From: Rutpela maculata
Taxonomy: Eukaryota > Arthropoda > Insecta > Coleoptera > Cerambycidae
Assembly (NCBI GenBank): GCA_936432065.2
Contig: OW386293.2
Location: 43,867,923-43,931,922 of the forward strand
Length of the DNA: 64,000 nucleotides
Direction: 5' to 3'
In this document: in pieces, positions 31,301 to 41,645 of the stretch
Numbering within the stretch: position 1 is the first letter of the stretch
Layout of the letters: each line of letters starts with the position of its first letter
The notes under the pieces: model-generated
What the model was told of the DNA's origin: nothing
The model's input: only the letters and a program-made list of their open reading frames with translations
The model's database searches: none
Made by a program: the position numbers and the translations under genes

Positions 31301-31801
31301 CGTAAAAATCAAACAAATTACCAATGGCGTTACGCGCCCAAAGTGGCGGTAACCCCGGTCGTATATAAAGTGGGAGATATGGTAATGACTAAAAGGATCA
31401 GGAAGGATCATACCTTCACACCGTCGTGGAGTGGGTCACACAAGGTTTTAAAGAGATTGTCTAATGAAGTTTACCTCATTCACAAGGGGGTAACTTCGAC
31501 GAGATTACATGTCGATGCCATCAGGCCGGCACCTAAGGGAGACCCCGATGTTGAATTGGAATTGTCTGAAGAATCAGAAGATAGTCCGGATGAAATTCAT
31601 CTTAGTGACGACGCTTCCTCATCAGACAATGAGATCGCGCCCAGGTCAGAGCGACGTAGCGATACCACACTAGTTCAAATCAATGTTCCCGCAAGTGCTC
31701 AAGATGAGCCGGATGTAATAAGTCGAGATCCCGAAGATGCTCGAGATGAGCCAGATATAGAAGAGTCACCTCTAGATATTTCTGAGGTCGACCACGGCTA
31801 A
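28331..31801 (+). CDS. pol: Pol polyprotein (protease, RT, RNase H, integrase)
   Basis: The pol frame is open from the slippery site. The protease motif ALLDTGSTRN is at about 28496-28525. The start often predicted at 28502 is a TTG codon inside this motif, so it is not a real initiator. RT shows FCIDYRHLNEV, FTVLDLKSGYWQIPL, FNVMPFGLKTAPCTFQKFM and the catalytic VYLDDIIIYS (about 29431-29460). RNase H has LQTDASLIGLSAVLYQ (Asp at 29882) and FIVKTDNRALLWL. Integrase has an HHCC zinc finger (HFHDRPEVGHPG...CIICNSVK, about 30545-30690), then DVIGPLQR (Asp 30758), IISDQGGHFNS (Asp 30941) and NPIERRVQE (Glu 31046), giving the DDE triad. The C-terminus ends in an acidic, Asp/Glu/Ser-rich tail. All catalytic residues are present, so the copy may be active. 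Confidence 0.93.
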   Translation, partial: KLKNFDDLPDLNYLFKDQEVNLSPHRFTPLESINQTNDAFPLPRIKIIINNRAVNALLDTGSTRNIIQPKFLNDIDQLTAPQTFVMACGDGLVESLGTTTMNVNVLDVPFQTTFQVIQNLNEELILGAPFLYAHNVVFDYQRKCVYVGTEERITVFWNQAAHQARKQCRLPEELIIGNDNLKPLFEEFAELFTAVPTQATTVTTKHKIKVKDDRPFNIKPYPMSPSKKKVMYDQIEEMLKAGVIEPSTAQYSSPPIIIERPGKKPRFCIDYRHLNEVTEDEASVLPKIYESIKDLGNANIFTVLDLKSGYWQIPLEESSKNYSTFTTLDGASYRFNVMPFGLKTAPCTFQKFMARDVLTGYLHHFCKVYLDDIIIYSENIEQHVNHLRAVFERLRLHNLKVSPEKCVVATSSITYLGHKINANTTQPLEKHILQIQSYPVPTTRRQLQSFLGLCNWVREYIPNVAIITKPLTRLLSKDWRYKWNTEAQESFILLKEVLNKPLGLHRPDFNKMFILQTDASLIGLSAVLYQLGDNDQKHIVSYASNTLSPTERKYHINELECLSVVNYIRKYKIYLADRPFIVKTDNRALLWLNKHKDEKTKFTRWSLLLQEYSFTIEHCPGKENILADYLSRNPQGPNVEADDEEERMYPPKFSYKERISVITTLELNDQVREAQTHSRDIQDQIERWNTLVRQANKTEAEVKFVNTRQVIGGTLWTRGENVIEKLYVPKRMVMRVISHFHDRPEVGHPGRDETVRIISGRYYFNNLSRLVNKYLNECIICNSVKSRQSQPKAPLRSHAPSHPFEVLSVDVIGPLQRTKDADNRYILMVEDVFSKWVEAKAFTQVSGKTIAQFIEEELVARYGVPRVIISDQGGHFNSGFYDTFCTRNNIERFFTAAYHQQANPIERRVQEAKKILKTLLYGSPNDEWDRHVSQMAYILRTRKNAATGHTPSFVVLGYELPQIGDWNMFAYRQERRNQADVPRLERVKEIRKNQTNYQWRYAPKVAVTPVVYKVGDMVMTKRIRKDHTFTPSWSGSHKVLKRLSNEVYLIHKGVTSTRLHVDAIRPAPKGDPDVELELSEESEDSPDEIHLSDDASSSDNEIAPRSERRSDTTLVQINVPASAQDEPDVISRDPEDARDEPDIEESPLDISEVDHG

Positions 31802-33346
31802 TAGCCGTTTTCGCTTTTTTTTTATATTTTTTCTCAAAATTCTAAGTAGCGATTTTGACCTATATGCGGTCGAATCGAAAATTTAAAGTCTACTCCATGA
31901 GCAGACATGGAAAGACGGCGAACCTGACGCAAGAGCGCGATCCGGTAAGCCTAGCTTCTCAAGAGCGAGAGCCGCCAAGTTCGAGTAATGGACGTAGGCA
32001 TAAGTACGAATCAGTACGAGTTTCGGAAGCTGTTTTTCTTATGCAAGAAGACAACTTCTATTTTAATCATTTTAAGTCAACAAAATTAACGTATACCCCA
32101 AATGGAAACTACGAGTTTCAGAAACCGTTCTTCGCTCAAGAAGACGCTTCAATTTTTTTTATACTTTTTTCACAAGTCGTGATGACCGCACGAGTATCGT
32201 AAGCCGATTTAATCTACCTTACGAAGTAGAAACTACGAGACGAGTTTCAGAAGCCGTTCTTCGCTCAAGAAGACGCTTCAATTTTTTTTTTATACTTTTT
32301 TCACAAGTCGTGATGACCGCACGAGTATCGTAAGCCGATTTAATCTACCTTACGAAGTAGAAACTACGAGACGAGTTTCAGAAGCCGTTCTTCGCTCAAG
32401 AAGACGCTTCAATTTTTTTTTTTTATATACTTTTTTCACAAGTCGTGATGACCGCACGAGTATCGTAAGCCGATTTAATCTACCTTACGAAGTAGAAACT
32501 ACGAGACGAGTTTCAGAAGCCGTTCTTCGCTCAAGAAGACGCTTAAATTTTTTTTTTTTATATTTTTTTCACAAAGTCGTGATGACCGCACGAGTATCGT
32601 AAGCCGATTTAATCTACCTTACGAAGTAGAAACTACGAGACGAGTTTCAGAAGCCGTTCTTCGCTCAAGAAGACGCTTCAATTTTTTTTTTTTTTATATT
32701 TTTTTCACAAAGTAGTGATGACCGCACGAGTATCGTAAGCCGATTCAATCTACCTTACGAAGAACCAATTTCTAACCATTATAAGTTAACAAAATTCATG
32801 TTAGAAAAATATTTCATTAAAAACAACACATTGTGTTTGTTAGTCGACGCGTCCCAGTCGACGACTTGCTAAAAAGTCAATCTAGTTGCAGAACTGCATT
32901 TTCCATGTGCAGAAATGGAAAGATGACCCAGCCTGTCGCAAGGGCGCGGCATGGTGAAGTCTGGAACTCAAAGGCGAGGACCGTCCAAGCTGCGGCATGG
33001 AGATATAGACAGACTCTTCTAGAAAGGGCCGAAGTTAAGCAAGAGCGAGACCAGGGCGAAAAAGCGAGTGCAACGAATTAGTGAGAGTGGACGCTAATCA
33101 AAATTGTGCTACGCTTCGCACCTCGACGCGGGTGTAATTAAGTTGATAAAAATGTTGTATCAACTTGGCGTATTGTTTAAAAAATGTATTTATTTTTAAG
33201 TTAGATAGGCGAATCAGCCGTCTGCCCCAATTAAGGCCGTTATTTTTTAAACATCTGTACATAGGTCAGACCGTCAAATGAAGGCATACAGACATACAAG
33301 TGAATATGGAAATTAAAGGCGATCGATGAGTAGAAAAGATTCAACC
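31802..33346 (+). other. 3' non-coding region of the Gypsy-type element
   Basis: Between the pol stop and the polypurine tract. It holds a block at ~31880-31990, the repeat array 32110-32766, and a diverged second copy of the first block at ~32890-32995. An ORF of 115 codons (31855-32202) runs into the repeat array and a T-tract and has no recognised domain. I see no envelope signature such as a signal peptide, furin site or membrane anchor. Confidence 0.7.
32110..32766 (+). repeat. Five ~130-bp tandem repeats with variable T-tracts
   Basis: The marker TTCTTCGCTCAAGAAGACGC occurs at about 32128, 32257, 32388, 32523 and 32657, giving periods of 129, 131, 135 and 134. Most length change is in the T-run of each unit and the following TATAC. 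Other shared parts are GTGATGACCGCACGAGTATC and GATTTAATCTACCTTACGAA. Non-T positions look almost identical, so the array expanded recently. Confidence 0.92.
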
Positions 33347-33358
33347 AAAGGAGGGGAG
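33347..33358 (+). promoter_or_regulatory. Polypurine tract
   Basis: AAAGGAGGGGAG lies immediately before the 3' LTR TG, the position of the plus-strand primer in LTR retrotransposons. Confidence 0.9.
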
Positions 33359-35384
33359 TGTTGTAGAACTCTCCAAAATCGTCCTAAGTTGAAGACATAA
33401 TCAAAATTCGACTTAGGCAAAAATTTCATTTAAAGACATTTTTGGGAGTCTGCAGAGGCGCAGATCAGTCCACAAGGACCGTTTTGGGTTCTATAAGGCG
33501 TTGGAAATGACCAGGCGAAAATTCGAAGAAACACCGAATTTTCACTTAGGAAAAATGTTTTTGGTTCAGAATATCAGAGTAGAAGTATATAATGACAAAG
33601 ATTTATGAATAGTATACTTTTTCAAAGGTACCATAAATTGGACTTTGAAAAATAATATTTTTGGAAGGGCGTCAAAATCTGGCCCAGGAATCGATTTATC
33701 GAAAGTACGCCAAAGTTTCACTTGCAGACTAATTTTTCAAAACTGCGTTGAAATTTGGCTTGAAGATCGATTTTTCAAAAGTACGCCAAAATTTCACCCG
33801 CAGATTAACTTTTCAAAAGTACCTTGAAATTTGGCTTGAAAATCAATTTTTCAAAAGTACGCCAAAATTTCACCCGCGGATTAACTTTTCAAAAGTACCT
33901 TGAAATTTGGCTTGAAAATCGATTTTTCAAAAGTACGCCAAAATTTCACCCGCAGATTAGTTTTTCAAAAGTACCTTGAAATTTGGCTCGAAAATCGATT
34001 TTTCAAAAGTACGCTAAAATTGGTCTTAAACTGGATTTTTCAAAAGTACCACGAAGTCAGTTTAAAAAGTACCACGAAAATATACTTTAAATTATTTTTT
34101 TTATTTTTTATTCCTCAACCAAAGACATTGACCTTTGAGGTACGATCATTGAAAGCACAATTCTAAAGTATGAGCATAAAATTTTAACGATGCACTGCAT
34201 CCAAAAGGCAAAATAGAAGATTTTGTCAAAGCCGGCGTAGTGCCGATAAGCAAAAATTGATAAAAATCAATGCACATGTACAAGGCCGGTTTCTCGCATG
34301 GAAAGAGTTTGGATTGACCCAGCGGCTCGCAATTTGGTCGAGCGCGTTGAGTAGTCCAGACAAAGCGATGGTAGAAAAGCCAATAACGGGGCTTTTCAAA
34401 TGACAAAGTTATAGAGGAAAACGCCTTGTGCATAAAAATCAAAAAATTCAATTTTGCCTAATAGTCGCTCGAAGGTGAGACGCTGCCAAATCGATATTAT
34501 TAATCGACTGTGATAAGGGTTAGTAAGTCGTGGACTGATCGAACGCCACTCAACTTATGCAGTAATAAGTCCTCTGAATGTGTTTGAGTACGTGAATTTC
34601 CACGATACAAGAACTTTAAAGCTAGGTAGTCTCTAGCGAAACTAAATTCATTTAGTAAAACTTTTTTAAGTTAATTTCAGTCAGCCTTAATTATTCATTT
34701 ACCCAGAGTCTGAAATGATTCTAAAAGCTCGCATTTTGATTCTGAGAAGGTACGTATGAATCTTTTCTACCTAATCGATCGTTAGCGCGAGCGCTCTCGC
34801 TTGTATGGTCTGAAAGTCACTACCTTGATTGGGGAAGGCACGATTCTTTCTTGAGAATTTTGTATAACCAATTCTGTTAAATAAACGGATTCTTTGAACT
34901 AATGTTTCTTAATTGATCTTGAGGCCTGTTGACGGTCTATAATCCCTGGAACTTTCGTATAGAAAACCGGATGTGTCGAGTTAATTCGCATTAACGTTCG
35001 ACCTTTTGGTTGTTTTACGGAGGTTCGATAGGGATTTTTTTATGCGTTTTTTGAGAAATATATTCCGTTATTAATGGACCAAAACGTGATTTTCGCGTAC
35101 CAAAACTAATCCCTCCGCAGAGAAATTCTTCGGTTGGGATTTTTTTATGCAAAAATTCAGGAAATTAAGAGGTGCCTAAACCCCTAACGAGGGAATTCGG
35201 GTCCAGAGAGAGCGTAGTTTCCGATCTGTGGTAGTGCAGCCTTGGTCCCGCTTTTCGGCTACCGAAGTCATCTTATCTCGAACCCGCCTGGGAGGTAGAA
35301 GAACGGGGTAATACGCGACTGGCGCCCCCTGAGAAATAAATTGGTGTCGCGTCATTTTGACGCCCGGTAGTGCGTTCTTCTACA
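33359..35384 (+). repeat. 3' LTR of the Gypsy-type element
   Basis: Same 2026-bp length and sequence as the 5' LTR, offset by 8312 bp, with T at 35006 for C at 26694. The internal ~75-bp repeat array is at 33702-34057. Followed by the ACCT target duplication. Confidence 0.95.
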
Positions 35385-37274
35385 ACCTCACCGAGAGGAG
35401 TTAAAAAAATGAGAAATTAAAAAAAAATTACCAAAAAACTACCTTATTTTTTTGTAGAAATGCGCCGCCAATGGCTTTAACCAATCTGACGTAACGCAGT
35501 ACAACCATATCACTACAGACACATCAGACTTGGGATTGATAATACTGACGGCAAAGCTAGAGAGGGTAGAAGTGACTTTTCGATTTTAATCAAATCACAC
35601 TACAAAAATAGCGAAATAAATCGAAATAAATCGAAACGACATTGATAGTGAACTCTGCAGAGACAAGAGATATTTACTTAAACCCGTCAATGACACGCCG
35701 GTGTGCTGATTGTTCGACCGAAAGCAAAAAACGCGGCACTTTGTGCGCACCCGCCGCCTTCACTTTTTATGCCAATTAAGGAAATGTAAACATCTCATCT
35801 TTCATAAGTAAGTTCGTCGACCTATTACTAACCTACTCAATAACAGTAGTGTATCTTCGCAAATTTACTAATAATTTAATATACTAAATTACCTCAGAAC
35901 ACTCTAAAATTTTGCAGGGGCTTTCCATCAGTACTAGTACACAATTTTATTTTCCGCATATCATGGTGGATCACGTTGTATTTTCTCGTAGAGAATGGGA
36001 AAAAATATGTTAGCGAAACTATTTTTCTTTACGGAATAAAACATAGACTTCTATAATGCATTCGTTAATGTCAAAAATCAGTAATTCATATATATATTTT
36101 TAGTATATCGTGTATTCTTTTCAGCAACCCTTAACACATGTTCAAAACCGATATTTTTGTTATTATTTCATCCAGTGGAAGTATAGTATCAATACTATCG
36201 GCAAAAAAAAAATGTTGAAAATTTTATTCTTCAAATAGGCTTAGAATGTCATGAAACGACGAGATTTTGTTCTTACTCCGTTGTAGGGTTGGGGGGTAAA
36301 TTGGGGTAAATGAGGGTAAATAGGCAATTCAAGCAAGTAAGAGTCCATAAAATTGGTATTTAGTATATCTAAGAGAAGCTAAGGTCTCAAAAAATTTTTG
36401 GCATTAGCCACCATCATTACCAATCCCCTCCCCATTATCAAAGGGCGTGAAGAAAATAAAACTGTCATTTAGTGTGTGTACAAGAACCAAAGGCCACAAA
36501 TCTTCTTTTACTTTATCCACCCGCACTACCGCCCCCCCTTTCACTACCTCCACCCCCACTACCGATGTGGCATGTTGTTTTATGGGTTTTTGGGGTAGAC
36601 AATTTCAAATATTATATTATCAAAATTCCAGAAACAATTATTTCCACATACAAATTTTTTTCGTTGTGTGAGACTTGAATAGAAAATCTTGAGGTGGAAG
36701 TAGTGATTCCTTGGTCAGCGGTTTTTTCTAAATTTTCAAAAATTAAAATTATTTGCTTGAGGTGCAAATGTAAAATGTAAAACAAAATTAATATGACCTA
36801 CAGATAGAATGACTACTCTACATTTTCAAAAAATATTTAATCAAGAAATAAGAGTACACGCTTGTTTCGTTTCGCATTTAAGCGGGGCACCCTGTATACA
36901 ATGCAATTTTTTTTTGTTTAATTTTTTGTTCATTTTGGTTTATGAATATAACTTTCTGATCAATTTTACACAAAATAGTCCTGTTTATTAAACACGTCAA
37001 ATAACTCCTTTTCATAAATACTTACTCTTAGAATAGTTGTTGCAGTGTGATTTCAATTAATTTCTTCCATTTTTTTAGATTTTTCAGAATTAAGACGTCT
37101 CCCTGTGCACTTAAGATATTATTGCTATTGTTAAATTTTGACATTTGAGTTTAAATTAAAGCCAGAATTTAGATTATTAATTAAAGTAGGGCCATAAAAG
37201 TGACCCTGCAGCAACTGTTTTGAGCAGGTTTTTATAAAGAAAAACACGGCTTTTCCTACGGTGTCTTACAAAGA
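35385..37274. other. No gene seen
   Basis: 1.9 kb of mostly AT-rich DNA. Contains GGGGTAAA-type short repeats at 36290-36325 and a C-rich pyrimidine stretch at 36520-36560 that creates two overlapping chance ORFs. CACCCTGTATAC near 36888 resembles ends of mariner-like elements but has no partner that I found. Confidence 0.5.
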
Positions 37275-39174
37275 GGATTTCTTAGTTTGTTGGGTATTTT
37301 GCCACTGTAAAAATATTTAAAAATTTTGATGAAATAAACCTCTGCGCCAAAAGGATCAGACAGAGGCTGGTTTTTATACTTCTATTACAAAATGTCTCAC
37401 ACCTAAAAATATATAAACTGAAGCAAAATATATAGGACTCTATTTAAATACAAAAATGAATTTACCGATTTTGAGCGAAAGTTTCTAACTCTACATCATA
37501 GTAAACCTCCTCATTTTTATGGTTTACCAAAAATACATAAACCTCAAATTCCTCTTAGACCGATTGTGAGCTCAATTAATTCTCCATTTAGTAATCTCTT
37601 CAAATTTTTATTAAGAATCTTAAATCCTTTATCAGGTTCTTCTGAGTCTTATATTAAAACTAGCAAACATTTTTTGGAAAAACTATTTGAAAACAATTTT
37701 AATAAGAATCATCTAATGGTGAGTTTTGATGCAGTAAGCTTTTTTACAAATGTTCCGGTAGATAAAACATTAACAATAATTAAAAATAAATTGCAACATG
37801 ATGGGAATTCGGCGAATAGAACTAAATTAAGCATAGAAACTATAATGGAATTATTTACTCTTTGCATTAAAAAGAATACTTTCAATTAAATAATAACTTC
37901 TATCAACAAAACTTTGGTATGGCCATGGGTTCTTCTTTATCTCCAATATTAAGCAATATTTTTATGGAAAATTTTGAAGAAAATAATATTAGTAACTTAA
38001 TTTATAAACCTATAGAGTGGCGGAGATATGTTGATGATATTTTTGCGTTATGGCCTCATAGCAAAGAACATTTAAATAATTTTTTAAATTAAATTAACTA
38101 AAAGGAACCTTCAATTAATTTTACGATAGAAGTAGAGAAAAATAATGAATTACCTTTCTTAGATATTTTAATTAAAAAGTTAGATAATAAATATGAAACC
38201 AGTGTTTATCGAAAACAAACACACACAAACAGATATTTGAATTTCAATTCAAATCAACATATTAGCGTTAAGAAAGGTGTTGTAAAGTGTTTGTATGATA
38301 GAGCTAAAGTAATTTCTTCAAATGATGAAAGTTTAAGTAATGAGAAAAAATTTATGAAAACCGTTCTATTGAATAATCAATACCCCGAGGGTTTTGTTGA
38401 TGGCAAACATTGAAAGTAGAGTAATCACTCAACATTTACAACCTGAATTTAGATCTTTAGCAGTAATTCCATACATACAAGGTTTATCGGATAAATTGAG
38501 AAAAATCGGAAATAGATTTTCTGTATGAACAGTTTTTCAAACAGGAGCTACATTAAGATCTGTTTTATCAAAGACTAAACCGGTGAATATTATTCCAAAT
38601 TACAAGGATTGTATTTATAGTGTTCCATGTGAGTGCGGTAAGCATTATGTAGGTGAGTCATCTAGACCTTTCAACGTAAGGCTTGGTGAACACCGAGATT
38701 ATACTAGAAAGGGAGAATTTCAAAAATCAAAAATTTGTGAACATGCGTGGGATAACAATCATACTCAACTAAAAGAAAACTTAAGGAATCCGCTATTATT
38801 TTGTTAAATGAGGATAAATGTGTTTCTAATTATTCTATAGATTTCTGTACCAGCTGGTTGCCGATTCTCAGAGACGAAGTAAGTAAAAATAAAATAAATA
38901 TAATTTAATGTCTCACGTGACTATGGAAATACATAAACAATAAACTGTCTGGTTTGACATTCCCAAAAGTTCCGAAACGTCAACTACCTTCGTTTTAATT
39001 TTTCAATTTATCATATAACAATTTTGTTTCAGTTTATATATTTTTAGGTGTGAGACATTTTGTAATAGAAGTATACAAACCAGCCTCTGTCTGATCCTTT
39101 TGGCGCAGAGGTATATTTCATCAAAATTTTTAAATATGTTTACAGTGGCAAAATACCCAACAAACTAAGAAATC
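37275..39174 (+). mobile_element. Penelope-like element flanked by ~150-bp inverted repeats
   Basis: The arms 37275-37432 and 39020-39174 are near-exact complements: GATTTCTTAGTTTGTTGGGT starts the left and its complement ends the right. Inside each arm are CCTCTGCGCCAAAAGGATCA and ACACCTAAAAATATATAAAC. The coding remnant at 37440-38905 lies between. Penelope-like elements often have terminal repeats that occur in inverted orientation. A sequence at 38950-38995 (GTTTGAC, then CCGAAACGTCAAC) looks like a partial hammerhead ribozyme of the kind found in these elements. Confidence 0.8.
37440..38905 (+). pseudogene. Penelope-like protein: RT and GIY-YIG endonuclease, broken
   Basis: Frames in order show HFYGLPKIHKPQIPLRPIVS (about 37515), the DAVSFFTNVPVDKTL block (RT motif A, about 37725), FGMAMGSSLSPILSNIFMEN (about 37915), and the catalytic RRYVDDIFALWPHS (about 38022). 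Then come LPFLDILIKKLDNKYETSVY, a connection region, and a GIY-YIG domain DCIYSVPCECGKHYVGESSR (about 38607) with FNVRLGEHRDYTRKG and CEHAWDNNH. The RT plus C-terminal GIY-YIG order defines endonuclease-bearing Penelope-like elements. A stop after KKNTFN (37887-37889), stops near 38088 and 38098, and frameshifts around 38415-38530 break the frame. Divergence appears moderate. Confidence 0.88.
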
Positions 39175-39471
39175 ATGAATATGCCACAAATAATAAATTA
39201 TAAACAAAGAGGATCTTCTTTGTGTAACTTTAACCATGAAACTATGTTCCGATATCAATATTGATTGTATTCTATTTTGGTTAATGCCATGAAATAGTAC
39301 CTCTTATTGATAAATAATGCAGCAAAGGACACCGCACGTTTTATAGGTAAATTGGTGGCCTGTTAAATTTGATGAATTTTTGATATGTTATACTTCAACT
39401 GATTCTAATAATAAGTTCCTCTGGAAAAACTTCAAATTATGGTCAGTTTCTTCGGTAGATAGCTCCAAAAC

Positions 39472-40906
39472 CTGAACTTCCGGTTTTGCTGGTGTCAAAT
39501 AATTTTTTCGAATGCAACACTCTTTACTTCATTTTAATACGTCATATATATAAGCAGCTTTATAGCAGTTCACTATCTTAGTAAATAAGTAAGTACGTGC
39601 ATTGATTGATAGAACATTGACGCTAGTTTGATACCGGGTAGATCATAATCTTGGCACAAAACAAAATTGATTTTATTTTTCAAGACATAAAATTGCAGTT
39701 GGGTCTAGTCAATGAAAACTAATTCTTTCATATAGCATGTGCTATAATTAATAAATTCCACAGCTTAGTTTATATGGCAGGAGCAGATAACGAATTTAAG
39801 AGATTTGGCATATGGCACATTCCATTATTAAAATGGCTCCATCATACGTTCAGGATACCCAAGAGGCAAAAGGGGACAACGCTGGAATATCATGAAAGTG
39901 TGAATGAGCCGTGATTGTTGAGAATTCGCTTTAGGTCTTGGCATCGCAATGCGATTAAGTATCAATTGTGAGTGCATTATAATTACGACCAACAGATGGG
40001 ATGAGTAGGAGAAGTAGCACGTCAAGAACAAATTGTATCCTATTATTGTACTTGCAGGGCTGGAAGTTGAACAGTAGGAACTTGTTTCCACGTAGCAAGT
40101 GTGACTTGGTGTTTAGGATATGTACGACATGAAGCACACGTAAAATATCCATCCATGAATGTCTTAAGGGTAATTGAAGATGTTGGAGACCAGGGCGCAA
40201 TGGAAGTTGTCGAAGTTTAGTGACCAGACTAGATTTGAAACAGTAACTTACAGTTATACAAAACTTATATTCTTAATCGTTGTCTTTGTCCTTTTAAATC
40301 CCTATTCACTGCCACGATTTTAGAATAATTATTAGTAATTTTTGAACAGTAGAGCAATTGAAACAAAAAATTGCATGCAATTTCGCATCGCTAGCGATAT
40401 TTCCCACACAGTCAATGGTGGTACTTTTTGTATTTTATTTACAATAGCGCCTTTTGCATGAATTAAGTATTTTAAGTTTCTATACACTTTATTCATTTTA
40501 TATATATTTTAGTTCGCATTGGTACGAATGGAGCTTGTTGATGAATGCTGTTCTTTGTTAATTAATTTGAAATAAAGTTTTTCTGGTTTGATTTATATTT
40601 ATGAATGATCAAAATAAGTAAATATTTAAAATAGTAAACATAATCAGCTATGCAATTTTTGCTAAAAATAATAAAGTATTATAAATAAACAAAAACTGCC
40701 TATTCTACTTAAAAATCTCACAAATAATTAATTTTCATTGACTAGACACAACTGCAATTTTATATCTTAAAACTTCTGTTTTGTATGGTATCAAGCTAGC
40801 ATCATTGTTCTATCAGTCAATGCAGATAGTTACTTATTTACTAAGATCTACTTAATTCGAAAAACGTGATTTAACGTCATTTCCGGCAAAACCAGAAATT
40901 CAGGCA
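39472..40906. mobile_element. Inverted-repeat element inserted in the left arm
   Basis: AACCTGAACTTCCGGTTTTG at ~39472 is complementary to CAAAACCAGAAATTCAGGC near 40886-40904. Further paired blocks are TTACTTATTTACTAAG (right) with CTTAGTAAATAAGTAAG (left), TCTATCAGTCAATGCA with TGCATTGATTGATAGA, and GTCTAGTCAATGAAAA with its complement near 40735. Each arm is ~170-250 bp. The 1-kb interior has two overlapping minus-strand chance ORFs without recognisable domains. The equivalent position of the right arm of the surrounding element (about 48610-48640) lacks this sequence. Confidence 0.75.
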
Positions 40907-40994
40907 CATCAATCTGATACCAAATAATGGTAAATAGTCTGGTGTTATTCATTTCCAGCAGTCTTTATTTCAATACTCGTAGTATTAGTCTAAG

Positions 40995-41106
40995 AGCCAG
41001 ACCAAAGAAAATTCTCTGAGTTTATTAAGCTTGGTGTTTTGCCAGTTGATTACAGTAGTTGTGTGCATAAACATACTTCGGTTAGTCAAACGAAATCGAG
41101 AACAGG
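40995..41106 (+). other. Small reading frame in the left arm (copy of 48429-48638)
   Basis: The frame reads KFSEFIKLGVLPVDYSSCVH then KHTSVSQTKSRTG and ends ...LSKVS stop, in register with the 69-codon ORF on the other arm. No indel breaks it. There is no ATG on this arm because the upstream part is replaced by other sequence. Function unknown. Confidence 0.4.
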
Positions 41107-41645
41107 TGTCTTAGGTACGCTATCAAAGGTGTCATAATTACGGAGGTAATAAAATGAATTTACTAAGGCTGAAAATCGTTATGCAAATTATATATTGCAT
41201 ATAAATAACAGTTATGTCAGTCAGTCAGTTGTATGTGGGGACGGAGCTGGTCAGTCAGCCCCAGTGTATGTATAAAAATTAAATTACGTGCATTTCATTT
41301 AGTAAAGTTCAAAATGTTTGTCAAGGTATTAAACGCTATATTAATCATATATAAAATGGTCAGTCAACCATTTTGTGGGATAACGCGTCAGTCAGCGAAA
41401 CAAAAAAAAAAAAAAAATTTCGCGCACGCGATCGACGTGCCAGGCGGCGGCTCGCTTTTTGCCTTATTATTACTTAACGAACTATTAATTAACTTTATTT
41501 TAAAGTGTAATTGACAGCAATATTAATAATATACACTTTGTAGATAATTAAATTTGTCCTAATTACATTTAATAGACCATTATGAGAGAAATATTGAAAA
41601 GTGTATGTGTGTAAAAAATTATATTTAACATGTATTATTATTATA

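Larger units (their letters stand above)
25047..35384 (+). mobile_element. Complete Gypsy-type LTR retrotransposon (10.3 kb)
   Basis: The element is bounded by 2026-bp direct LTRs (25047-27072 and 33359-35384) beginning TGTTGTAGAAC and ending GTTCTTCTACA. The 4-bp direct repeat ACCT flanks it (25043-25046 and 35385-35388). In order it holds the 5' LTR, primer-binding site, gag, pol (protease, RT, RNase H, integrase), a 1.5-kb 3' region with tandem repeats, a polypurine tract and the 3' LTR. The domain order with integrase last is that of the Gypsy/Metaviridae class. No envelope-like ORF is present. Gag and pol are uninterrupted and the LTRs look nearly identical, so the insertion is recent. 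An old LTR of the same family is at 20263-23165. Confidence 0.95.

Noticed and set aside
31855..32202. Envelope or third ORF of the Gypsy-type element
   Set aside because: The 115-codon frame runs into the tandem repeats and T-tract, and shows no signal peptide, cleavage site or anchor.
36447..36678. Two overlapping plus-strand ORFs
   Set aside because: Created by a pyrimidine/C-rich stretch; two frames are open at once, which points to composition rather than coding.
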